Assembly (NCBI GenBank): GCA_012523535.1
Contig: JAAYII010000184.1
Coordinates: 1 to 19,163 of the forward strand
From: Peptococcaceae bacterium
Lineage (GTDB): Bacteria > Bacillota > Desulfitobacteriia > Desulfitobacteriales > Syntrophobotulaceae
Direction of reading: 5' to 3'
DNA length: 19,163 bases
This document shows, one piece after another, positions 7,783 to 14,805 of this stretch (the stretch's first letter is position 1; each line of letters starts with the position of its first letter). The notes under the pieces are model-generated. The model had not been told where the DNA came from. It was given only the letters and a program-made list of their open reading frames with translations, and made no database searches. The position numbers were made by a program, and so were the translations under genes.

Positions 7783-8604
7783 ATGCACCAAGCCGGAGAA
7801 CAGTATTTAACAACAGGTCAATTCGCCAAAATCTGCGGTGTAACCAAGCATACCCTGTTTCATTACGATGAAATAGGAATCTTAAAGCCTGAGGTTATTA
7901 AAGATAACGGTTACCGATATTATTCCCTCAGGCAATTCGCAATTTTTGACATTATTTCAACTTTAAAAGACGCCGGTAGCTCTTTAAAAGAGATAAAAAG
8001 CTATCTTGAACACCAGGATACTAAAGGTTTTCTTCAGATCTTGACCACAAAGCAAAAACAATTGGAAAAAGAACTCCAAAAAATCGAACGTATGCAACGT
8101 TTATTGCAAAGCGCAATTGAAGTGACGAGCCGAGCCTTAAATACCGTTTACGGGGAGCCCAGGCTGGAAGACTGTGAAGAAGAATTTTTTATCGCAGTTG
8201 AACTGAGCAAAGAGGATAGCGCTCAAGACCGGATTTACAAAATTAATAAACAATTCCTGTATTGTATGGAAAACTGCCTTCTCGACATCTTTCCTTCAGG
8301 CTATATTATCAGTCAAAAAAATGTGGAAGAAAGCCAATATCATGAAGCGAAATACTTTTTTTGCAAGCTGACTAAAAAATATGATTCTTCTTGGTTATAC
8401 GTCAAACCAAAAGGAAAATACGCCGTGCTGGACCATAAAGGCTCTTATGAAACGATCTCCGCTTCCTATCGGAAACTCAAAGATTTCATTGCCAGGCAAA
8501 ACTTAAAAATAGCCGGCAATGCTTATGAATATGAACTGCTCGGTTATTATGCCGTTCGGGACCCGGAAGATTATGTTATCGAAATTGCCATAGAAGTGCA
8601 ATAA
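7783..8604 (+). CDS. MerR-family transcriptional regulator with GyrI-like effector domain
   Basis: A 273-residue regulator of the BmrR/BltR type. Residues about 8-77 are the winged helix MerR DNA-binding domain (LTTGQFAKICGVTKHTLFHYDEIGILKP, then NGYRYYSLRQF). A coiled coil at about 85-115 forms the dimer. The C-terminal half (about 125-273) resembles the GyrI-like drug-binding domain, with GKYAVLDHKGSYETISASYRKL and a closing DPEDYVIEIAIEVQ. Such proteins untwist promoters with 19-20 bp spacers when bound to a small molecule, and they usually control multidrug transporters. The convergent MFS gene has exactly such a promoter at 9862-9892 and is the inferred target. GGAGG precedes the ATG. 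It ends 3 bases from the MFS stop. Confidence 0.9.
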   Translation: MHQAGEQYLTTGQFAKICGVTKHTLFHYDEIGILKPEVIKDNGYRYYSLRQFAIFDIISTLKDAGSSLKEIKSYLEHQDTKGFLQILTTKQKQLEKELQKIERMQRLLQSAIEVTSRALNTVYGEPRLEDCEEEFFIAVELSKEDSAQDRIYKINKQFLYCMENCLLDIFPSGYIISQKNVEESQYHEAKYFFCKLTKKYDSSWLYVKPKGKYAVLDHKGSYETISASYRKLKDFIARQNLKIAGNAYEYELLGYYAVRDPEDYVIEIAIEVQ

Positions 8605-8607
8605 TTA

Positions 8608-9804
8608 TTACTTTTGCACAACGCCTGCTGTGTTTGATTTTTTTTGCCGGTCGACATAATAAATAGTCAACAGAACATAAACACCGGCCATTGCGGCCAG
8701 AAGAATATACATAGCTTGATAAGAAGTCGCCTGGACGAAAAAGCCTAACAGAAAAGAGCCGCCGCCGGCGCCCAGATCAAAGGAGTTTAAAAAGGAACTC
8801 ATGGCCGACTCTCTGTTCTCGGTTTCAACCAAGCTAATGGTCCAAGCCAATAACGCGGAAAAAATTGAGCTTTGGCCAATGCCGTAAAAAATACCGGCTA
8901 TATTGAGTACTAACAGAGAAGGAGAGTAGGAAATAAGCAGCATTCCGACCAATAAACACAAACCTGTGGGCACTAGGACAAAGAGTGGTCCTTTGAGATC
9001 GTAATATTTGCCGCATAGTATTCTGACTACGACACCAATGATGGCCGAGATAAAGAAAAACCAAGCTACATTGGAAATCCCCTGCTGTTTGGCAAATACC
9101 GGAACAAAGGATACAACACCACCGAAGATAACCCCGTTAATCAACATTAAAACGGCTTGCGGCAACACTTTTTTTTCAATAATTTTCAAAGATATTTGAC
9201 GGGTTTGTTTTTCCGCTTGTCCACCGGCTTGGCTGGGGTAACGCCTTAAGCCGAATATCAAGAGGGCGCCCAGCAAACTAATCAGGGCGCTGAGAGCAAA
9301 CAAACCATTAAAGTTATACATATTCAAAACGGCAATTCCCAGCACGGGCCCTATGGATAAACAAACCGATTCCCCGATTCCGAAATAACCCATTCCTTCC
9401 CCTAATCTTTTTTCCGGTAAGTTTTCAGCTGCCAAAGTTGCATAATAAACCGTGGCGGTTCCAAAGCCTAAACCGTGTACCACCCTGAAAATAAATAATA
9501 AAACCAAATTAATTGATAATATGTAATTTCCCGTGGCCAGCGTACAAAGCATCATACTGATGATCAGAATAAATTTTTTGTCCAAAAAACTTGTCATGCT
9601 GCTGGCGAACAGTCGGACAACCATGGCTGCGATGGTTAAGATGCCGATGATCAAACCGATTTGCGAAGGTGTGCCGCCCAAGTTTTCCACATATAAAGGC
9701 AGGGTGGGGGTAAGCATTTCAAAAGCCATCCATAAGAAAGAATTGGACAGCAACAATATAACAAAATTCTTGTTCCAGATGGAATTATTTTTATCGGGTA
9801 CCAT
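8608..9804 (-). CDS. MFS transporter, probable drug/solute exporter
   Basis: A 398-residue 12-helix major facilitator protein. The N-terminal half opens with a helix containing WMAFEMLTPTLPLYVENLGG and has the family A-loop position (VRLFASSMTSFLDKKF, about 63-78). The second half begins after a short charged loop near residue 195. The length is normal. The substrate cannot be read from sequence, but a MerR/GyrI-type regulator beside it and a MerR-style promoter point to efflux of a small, probably hydrophobic, compound. AGGAGG precedes the ATG at 9804. It is probably transcribed alone and is convergent with the regulator. Confidence 0.88.
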   Translation of the reverse strand: MVPDKNNSIWNKNFVILLLSNSFLWMAFEMLTPTLPLYVENLGGTPSQIGLIIGILTIAAMVVRLFASSMTSFLDKKFILIISMMLCTLATGNYILSINLVLLFIFRVVHGLGFGTATVYYATLAAENLPEKRLGEGMGYFGIGESVCLSIGPVLGIAVLNMYNFNGLFALSALISLLGALLIFGLRRYPSQAGGQAEKQTRQISLKIIEKKVLPQAVLMLINGVIFGGVVSFVPVFAKQQGISNVAWFFFISAIIGVVVRILCGKYYDLKGPLFVLVPTGLCLLVGMLLISYSPSLLVLNIAGIFYGIGQSSIFSALLAWTISLVETENRESAMSSFLNSFDLGAGGGSFLLGFFVQATSYQAMYILLAAMAGVYVLLTIYYVDRQKKSNTAGVVQK

Positions 9805-9861
9805 AAATCCTCCTATTTCATTTAATTATTTCATGATTTAAGAGTGCCGGCACCAGTTTAT

Positions 9862-9892
9862 ATCGTAAACTATAGGGTAACCCTATAGTCAA
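9862..9892 (-). promoter_or_regulatory. MerR-type promoter of the MFS gene
   Basis: On the minus strand a -35 TTGACT (9892-9887) and a -10 TACGAT (9867-9862) are separated by 19 bases. That is two longer than optimal for sigma-A but is the classic spacing for promoters activated by MerR-family proteins. A perfect palindrome fills the spacer. The -10 is about 58 bases before the MFS start. Confidence 0.75.
9869..9889. promoter_or_regulatory. Perfect 21-bp palindrome, probable MerR operator
   Basis: ACTATAGGGT at 9869-9878 and ACCCTATAGT at 9880-9889 are perfect inverted repeats around a single central base. The element lies inside the 19-bp spacer of the MFS promoter and overlaps the last bases of the -35. 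This is where a MerR dimer would bind. The inferred regulator is the product of 7783-8604. Confidence 0.75.
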
Positions 9893-10120
9893 GACGTCAC
9901 AGACAGAAGACCAATTTAATTGCAAGTTATTTAAAAAAATATTTAATCTAGTGAGAATTAATAAAGGAAATTAACCCTGAACTGTTTAAATATAATACGG
10001 TAAAATTTTGCCAATTACATAATTGCCAAAGGATGTGTTTAAAGGGAAATACGAAAATAAAATCTAAACCAGTCCGCCCAAAAGACAATCAAAATATTTG
10101 GATGGAGACCGATCCCGGAA

Positions 10121-10249
10121 ATGAACCAGGCCTGCCTGGTAACGGTGCTGGCTGAGTGTTTATTTGTACCAATTATAGCCATCTGGCATTATCTGGAAGG
10201 CAACCTGGTTTACTTTGACGGAAAAATTGAGTCTCTAAGCCATACATAA
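10121..10249 (+). other. Possible small or decayed ORF upstream of the cupin gene
   Basis: An ATG at 10121 opens 42 codons ending in TAA at 10247. The predicted peptide has one hydrophobic stretch (LVTVLAECLFVPIIAIWHYL) and a polar tail. The frame stays open back to 10061, but no good ribosome binding site sits at the right distance. Codon choice looks like coding DNA and is GC-richer than the flanks. An overlapping 40-codon frame (10033-10155) also reads plausibly, as if a gene had been frameshifted. It could be a remnant of a lost gene or a short membrane peptide. Not identified. ACCAGG and CCTGGT (10125-10140) form a small dyad inside it. Confidence 0.25.
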
Positions 10250-10269
10250 TCTCAAGGAGGATGTTATAT

Positions 10270-10722
10270 ATGTTTAAGAATTGTGAAGGTGAATATGGCA
10301 AGTACATTGTGCAGGAACTGCACGACCCCAATATGGGCTCACCTGAATTTCAGGCCATGTACAAAAAATTTGCCAAACGGATCTTGTGGATTGATAACAA
10401 TGTGGTGGAAGGATCCTTCCAGATGAACACAGCCTGGTATGTGGCCGTGCCGGAAAAGGATCCCGTTTTTGAGGAACATACCCATGATTTTGGTGAAATT
10501 ATCGGCTTTTTTGGCAGTGATCCAAATAATCCTTATGATCTGGGCGCTGAAATTGAAATCGGCATTAATGGTGAAATGCACCTCTTAACCCGGTCTTCCC
10601 TGATCTTTATTCCGGCTGGAATGAAACATAACCCGCTCCGTATAAAAAGAGTAGATCGTCCGGTATTCCACTTTTCCATCTCTCAAAATCCTGAGTATTC
10701 CGGTGATGGTGCCTACAAGTAA
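10270..10722 (+). CDS. Single-domain cupin, putative metal-binding protein
   Basis: A 150-residue cytoplasmic protein with a beta-barrel cupin core. Cupin motif 1 reads HTHDFGE, giving His70, His72 and Glu76. Motif 2 is IFIPAGMKHNP, with His120. This is a full four-ligand metal site, so the protein can probably bind Fe, Mn or Ni. The ligand set fits both enzymes and sensors, so the reaction cannot be called. The ATG at 10270 is preferred because GGAGG (10256-10260) lies 9 bases upstream. The in-frame ATG at 10261 directly abuts that ribosome binding site and is unlikely to be used. It stands alone between two non-coding stretches and is followed by a strong terminator. Confidence 0.75.
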   Translation: MFKNCEGEYGKYIVQELHDPNMGSPEFQAMYKKFAKRILWIDNNVVEGSFQMNTAWYVAVPEKDPVFEEHTHDFGEIIGFFGSDPNNPYDLGAEIEIGINGEMHLLTRSSLIFIPAGMKHNPLRIKRVDRPVFHFSISQNPEYSGDGAYK

Positions 10723-10797
10723 TAGCCAAAAAGCAATATCCAAATAAAATTTTTCGATTACTTTCATTTGACAATTTAATCATAATTGTTGTCAGTT

Positions 10798-10825
10798 CTC
10801 CCGGGACTCCCGGGAGTTTTTTTTT
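10798..10825 (+). terminator. Rho-independent terminator after the cupin gene
   Basis: An 8-bp GC-rich stem (CTCCCGGG at 10798-10805 and CCCGGGAG at 10809-10816) with a 3-base loop is followed by nine T residues. Confidence 0.92.
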
Positions 10826-11050
10826 GTGTACTCAAGCATTTAAAGGTATTAAATAAAAACGGATTAATTTTTAACGATCTTATTCTCTCTTCAAGCAAAC
10901 TAATTCAAACAAATAAAATAATTTCGTTTAAACATTTTATATATTTTCAGCTGGTTAAATTATCATTTTAAAATTAATTTTTAAGTTATAGGATAAAAAA
11001 CCAATTTATTATTAAACAATTTTTAATCATTGGTAATAAATAAACTTTTA

Positions 11051-11079
11051 TTGACTGCAAATTTAAAGAAAATTATACT
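11051..11079 (+). promoter_or_regulatory. Sigma-A promoter of the hydrogenase operon
   Basis: TTGACT at 11051-11056 and TATACT at 11074-11079 are separated by exactly 17 bases. Transcription would begin near 11086, leaving a leader of roughly 48 bases before the hydC ATG. No transcription-factor site is evident around it. Confidence 0.8.
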
Positions 11080-11133
11080 TATCAAGAAAAGATTTAAAAA
11101 TTTTAAATTATTAGCCAAAGGTGGGTAAAAAAG

Positions 11134-11637
11134 ATGCCCGAAATGAAAAACTGCACATGTAGCTGCGCCAAAGAAAACGATGAACAGAAATATAAAAAAC
11201 TGGCTGAATTAATGAAACAATACAAAAACAGTGAAGGCAGCCTGATTCAAGTGCTTCATATTGCTCAAGCAATTTTCGGCTGTTTGCCTCTTGAACTCCA
11301 GCGCTATATTGCCCAAGGCATGGGAAAGCCGCTTTCCGAAGTATCCGGAGTAGTAACTTTTTACTCTTTTTTTGCCACCCGACCCAGAGGAAAACATGTA
11401 ATCAGAGTATGCTTAGGAACTGCCTGTTATGTGCGAGGCGGAAAGAAAATTATTACTCGCTTGGAGGAAATTCTTGGCGTAGGAGTGGGTGAAACGACTA
11501 AAGACGGTCTTTTTACTTTTGAAGTGGCCCGCTGTATTGGGGCTTGCGGTTTGGCACCGGTCATAATGATTGATGATATGGTTTACAAACAAGTAAAGCC
11601 GGAAAAACTGGAAAACATTTTGGCTCAATATAATTAG
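11134..11637 (+). CDS. hydC: NuoE-like [2Fe-2S] subunit of multimeric [FeFe]-hydrogenase (HydC)
   Basis: A 167-residue NuoE/HydC/HndA-family protein. A helical N-terminal part (about 18-75) is followed by a thioredoxin-like domain. The [2Fe-2S] ligands are visible as Cys93 and Cys98 (VCLGTAC) and Cys134 and Cys138 (CIGACG). It relays electrons between the flavin subunit HydB and the rest of the complex in the cytoplasm. It is the first gene of the operon, with AAAGGTGG upstream. An oddity is the N-terminal CTCSC (Cys7, Cys9, Cys11), outside the standard domain, which might bind metal or form disulfides. A short hydC, hydB, hydA order is typical for NAD(P)-linked hydrogenases. Confidence 0.92.
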   Translation: MPEMKNCTCSCAKENDEQKYKKLAELMKQYKNSEGSLIQVLHIAQAIFGCLPLELQRYIAQGMGKPLSEVSGVVTFYSFFATRPRGKHVIRVCLGTACYVRGGKKIITRLEEILGVGVGETTKDGLFTFEVARCIGACGLAPVIMIDDMVYKQVKPEKLENILAQYN

Positions 11638-11713
11638 CTTCCGGGCATGAAGACAAATAATTGCTTTCAAAGACACAGAATAAACAAGAAAGTATAAACA
11701 GGGAAGTGATTTG

Positions 11714-13102
11714 ATGAGAATAAAGAACCTGGAAGATCTGGTTAAGATCAAAGAAGAATATAATTCGAAAATGGCCGAATATAATTATCAAATACTGGTT
11801 TGCGGGGGAGGAGGCTGTGTATCTTCCAAGTGCGGTGAAGTTAAAGAGGCTCTGGACAGATGCCTTAAAGGATATGGCTTAAGCGAAAAAATTTCCGTCA
11901 TCACAACCGGTTGCATGGGTATTTGCGCTTTAGGACCCGTTGTCTTGATTAAACCTGATGAAACCTTTTATACCAAAGTCACACCGGAGAAAATAGCAGA
12001 AATTGTTAAATCACATATTATCAACGGCACCATTTTAGAGAAATATACCTATTACGATAAAGCAAGGCAATTATATATACCCAATATCAATGATATTCCA
12101 TTTTTTAAAGATCAAGTCAAAATTGCTTTGCGTAATTGCGGGCAAATCGATTACTCTTCCATTGAAGCTTATATAGCCAAGGACGGATATTTTGCCGCTG
12201 CCAAAGCTTTAAGCAAAATGAGCCGGCAACAGGTAGTGGAGGAGATAAAAAAATCCGGGCTTAGAGGCCGAGGCGGTGCCGGTTTTCCGACCGGTATAAA
12301 ATGGGAAGCAGGATTAAAAGCAATAAGCGACCAAAAATATTTTGTCTGTAACGCCGATGAAGGGGATCCGGGAGCCTTTATGGACCGTAGCATCCTGGAG
12401 GGAGATCCCCACAGTGTAATTGAAGGTATGATCCTGGGCGGCTATGCTGTCGGTGCAAATATAGGATATATATATGTTCGTGCTGAGTATCCAATTGCCG
12501 TTGAACGTTTGAGTACAGCAATTGAAGAAGCGCGTCGTTATGGTTTGCTGGGCAAGAATTTATTTAGTACAGATTTTGAATTTGAGCTGGAAATCCGTAT
12601 CGGGGCCGGAGCTTTCGTCTGCGGAGAAGAAACTTCTCTAATGGCTTCCATCGAAGGACGGCGCGGTGAACCCAGGCAAAAACCTCCTTTTCCTTTCGAA
12701 CGAGGTCTATTTGGCAAGCCTACCATTATCAATAATGTGGAGACTCTGGCTAACATTCCCCCGATTATCCATAAGGGGGCTCATTGGTTTTCCCAATTTG
12801 GTACGGAAAGAAGCAAAGGAACCAAAGTTTTTGCCTTGGCCGGTAATGTTGTCAACACCGGTTTAGTCGAAGTACCTATGGGTATCAGTCTCGGTGATAT
12901 CCTGTTCAAAATCGGAGACGGGATTCCACAGGGCAAAGCTTTTAAGGCGGCTCAAGCCGGCGGCCCTTCCGGGGGATGCATAACCAAAGAATTCTTAAAT
13001 ACTCCGGTGGATTATGAAAATATTAGCAAAATAGGCGCCATTATGGGTTCCGGCGGTTTGATCGTCATGAACGAAGATACTTGCATGGTAGATACGGCCT
13101 AA
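11714..13102 (+). CDS. hydB: NuoF-like HydB, N-terminal part (thioredoxin-like [2Fe-2S] plus FMN/NADH domains), ended by an in-frame stop
   Basis: This 462-residue protein holds the first domains of a HydB/NuoF flavin subunit, which exchanges electrons with NAD(H). Residues about 25-105 are a thioredoxin-like [2Fe-2S] domain with Cys30, Cys35, Cys67 and Cys71. Residues about 140-360 are the FMN/NADH domain with GRGGAGFP (185-192), NADEGDPGAFMDR (213-225) and GAGAFVCGEETSL. An SLBB region follows. It stops with GLIVMNEDTCMVDTA and TAA, although family members continue directly into an aromatic-rich helix and the SCGxCxPC cluster motif. That continuation lies in the same frame after the stop. 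The start is the ATG at 11714, with GGGAAG upstream. The preceding TTG is less likely. See the findings for the stop codon. Confidence 0.85.
   Translation: MRIKNLEDLVKIKEEYNSKMAEYNYQILVCGGGGCVSSKCGEVKEALDRCLKGYGLSEKISVITTGCMGICALGPVVLIKPDETFYTKVTPEKIAEIVKSHIINGTILEKYTYYDKARQLYIPNINDIPFFKDQVKIALRNCGQIDYSSIEAYIAKDGYFAAAKALSKMSRQQVVEEIKKSGLRGRGGAGFPTGIKWEAGLKAISDQKYFVCNADEGDPGAFMDRSILEGDPHSVIEGMILGGYAVGANIGYIYVRAEYPIAVERLSTAIEEARRYGLLGKNLFSTDFEFELEIRIGAGAFVCGEETSLMASIEGRRGEPRQKPPFPFERGLFGKPTIINNVETLANIPPIIHKGAHWFSQFGTERSKGTKVFALAGNVVNTGLVEVPMGISLGDILFKIGDGIPQGKAFKAAQAGGPSGGCITKEFLNTPVDYENISKIGAIMGSGGLIVMNEDTCMVDTA
13100..13102 (+). other. In-frame TAA interrupting the HydB reading frame
   Basis: The TAA lies between Ala462 of the upstream ORF and the codons TAT TTT ATG GAA that begin the conserved continuation. 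No frameshift is needed. Reading the TAA as an AAA-like codon restores the family's usual VDTA-K-YF-x-EF sequence. A single base change from AAA, CAA or GAA would create it. Confidence 0.8.
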
Positions 13103-13108
13103 TATTTT

Positions 13109-14800
13109 ATGGAATTTGTACAGGAAGAATCCTGTGGGCAGTGTGTGCCATGCCGGATCGGGGTTAAAAGGATGCTGGAAATCTTGGAACGCATTACCCA
13201 GGGCCAAGGCCGAGAAGGGGATATTGAGCTCTTGGAAGAATTGGGCATCTATATTAAAGAAACGGCCATGTGCGGTTTGGGCCAGACTGCACCCAATCCT
13301 GTACTAAGCACGATCAAATATTTCCGGGAAGAATACGAAGAACATATTAAAAATAAATATTGCCGGGCAGGGGTATGTTCGGCTTTATTCCTTTCCCCCT
13401 GCGAAAACGCTTGTCCTGCCAATGTCAACGTCCCCGGTTATATGGCTTTGGTTGCCGCCGGCCGCTATTTGGATGCCTACAACTTAATCCGTCAGGAAAA
13501 CCCGTTCCCCGCAGTTTGCGGCAGAATCTGCACCCATCCCTGTGAAAGCAAATGTCGCCGGGGTCAGGTAGATGAAGCCATAGCCATTAAAGATATAAAA
13601 AGGTTTGTAGCCGACTATGCCTTTAAACATGAACAAGGTTTTACCAAGGATATTGTTTTGCCCAAGAATGGCAAAAGTGTCGGCATTATAGGCGCCGGGC
13701 CCTCAGGATTAACCTGTGGTTATTACCTGGCAAGGTTGGGTTATGAGGTTGAAGTATATGAAGCTCAACCTGTCGCCGGAGGGGTACTGGCTTTCGGCAT
13801 ACCGGAGTACCGGCTGCCTAAAGACATCTTGGCCCATGAAATAAAACTTATCCAGCAGGTAGGAGTCAAGATCCATCTCAACACCAAAGTAGGCAAGGAT
13901 ATATCATTTGAGGAATTGCGGCAAAAACATGATTCGATCTATATAGCTACCGGAACTCAACTCTCCAATAAGATTAACATTCCGGGCGAAGACTTGGAGG
14001 GTGTAATTCACGGTCTGGATTTTTTACGCCGGGTGAATTTAAGACATGACATTAACGTCGGGAAGAAGGTTGTGGTAATCGGCGGCGGCAACACCGCTAT
14101 CGATGCGGCCAGAACGGCTGTCAGGCTGGGAGCCGAAAGTGTAAAAATTCTTTATCGCCGGACATTGGCGGATATGCCAGCCGATGCCAGAGAAATACGG
14201 GACGCCAGAGAAGAAGGGATTGAAATCTTGACGCTGGTCAGCCCGCTCCGTTTCCTGGGTAATGATAAAATCCGCGCCGTTGAATGTATAAGGTTGGAGC
14301 CTAACGGTTTTGATACCGACGGCCGCAAGAAACCCAAAATAAAGGAAGGATCCAATTTTACCATTGAAGCTGATCTGGTAATTCCTGCCGTCAGTCAGTC
14401 TTCAGATTTTCCTTTTGTTCAGATGGACGAAGTGGAAGTTACGGAATGGGGAACATTTGTCACAGATAAAGATTCCCTTATGACTACCATGAAGGGAGTT
14501 TTTGCCGGGGGAGACGTGGCCAAAGGATCAGATGTGGTTATTACGGCTATAGCTGATGGCAAAAAAGCCGCCGCATCCATCGATTTGTATCTCGGTGGTC
14601 GAGGCATCCTCAATAAAGGGGAAACCATTGAAATCCCGACTCCTAAAGATGAAGACGAAATCATGGAACACGAAAGATTTCCGATGCGGGTTGTAGATCC
14701 TGAGACCAGGAAAAACAATTTCTGTGAAGTTTCCTTAGGTTATCATAAACTCAATGCTATGGCGGAAGCTATGCGCTGTTTGCGCTGTGACAGGAGGTAG
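13109..14800 (+). CDS. HydB C-terminal [4Fe-4S] domain fused to a GltD/NfnB-like NADPH:FAD module
   Basis: A 563-residue composite. Residues 1-90 are the C-terminal part of NuoF/HydB, with cluster ligands in SCGQCVPC (Cys9, Cys12, Cys15) and Cys55, then the linker CRAGVC. From about 95 onward it is a complete glutamate-synthase small-subunit-like flavoprotein. A Cys-rich N-terminal cluster domain runs from Cys98 to Cys149. The FAD site has GAGPSG (195-200). The NAD(P)H site has GGGNTA (325-330) and ends in YRR (349-351), which favours NADPH. A second FAD contact is FAGGDVAKGSDVV. The tail has Cys539 and a CLRC pair (557, 560). No ribosome binding site precedes the ATG, so translation probably depends on reinitiation or on readthrough of the TAA 6 bases upstream. 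AGGAGG for hydA lies at its 3' end. Confidence 0.85.
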   Translation: MEFVQEESCGQCVPCRIGVKRMLEILERITQGQGREGDIELLEELGIYIKETAMCGLGQTAPNPVLSTIKYFREEYEEHIKNKYCRAGVCSALFLSPCENACPANVNVPGYMALVAAGRYLDAYNLIRQENPFPAVCGRICTHPCESKCRRGQVDEAIAIKDIKRFVADYAFKHEQGFTKDIVLPKNGKSVGIIGAGPSGLTCGYYLARLGYEVEVYEAQPVAGGVLAFGIPEYRLPKDILAHEIKLIQQVGVKIHLNTKVGKDISFEELRQKHDSIYIATGTQLSNKINIPGEDLEGVIHGLDFLRRVNLRHDINVGKKVVVIGGGNTAIDAARTAVRLGAESVKILYRRTLADMPADAREIRDAREEGIEILTLVSPLRFLGNDKIRAVECIRLEPNGFDTDGRKKPKIKEGSNFTIEADLVIPAVSQSSDFPFVQMDEVEVTEWGTFVTDKDSLMTTMKGVFAGGDVAKGSDVVITAIADGKKAAASIDLYLGGRGILNKGETIEIPTPKDEDEIMEHERFPMRVVDPETRKNNFCEVSLGYHKLNAMAEAMRCLRCDRR

Positions 14801-14805
14801 GAAAA

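Larger units (their letters stand above)
9805..10269. other. Intergenic region between MFS and cupin genes
   Basis: This 465-base stretch holds the MFS promoter and operator at its left end, an AT-rich middle with an isolated TATAAT at 9991-9996, and a GC-richer segment from about 10061 to 10249 that looks like former or small coding DNA (listed separately). The cupin ribosome binding site is at 10254-10260. No confident gene was found. Confidence 0.6.
10723..11133. other. AT-rich intergenic region before the hydrogenase operon
   Basis: This 411-base region carries the cupin terminator at 10798-10825, then about 220 bases of very AT-rich DNA without a believable gene, and the hydrogenase promoter at 11051-11079. 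The AT-rich tract could carry intrinsic curvature or binding sites for a redox regulator, but no clear operator palindrome was found in it. Confidence 0.65.

Noticed and set aside
10261..10263. ATG at 10261 as the cupin start
   Set aside because: It directly abuts the AAGGAGG sequence, leaving no spacing. The ATG at 10270 has 9 bases.
10786..10971. A 61-codon plus-strand ORF after the cupin gene
   Set aside because: It starts inside the cupin terminator, has no ribosome binding site and has low-complexity AT-driven composition.
12538..12756. Minus-strand ORF inside hydB, with similar ones in hydA and the GltD region
   Set aside because: They mirror well-recognised plus-strand genes and have no start signals or recognisable motifs.
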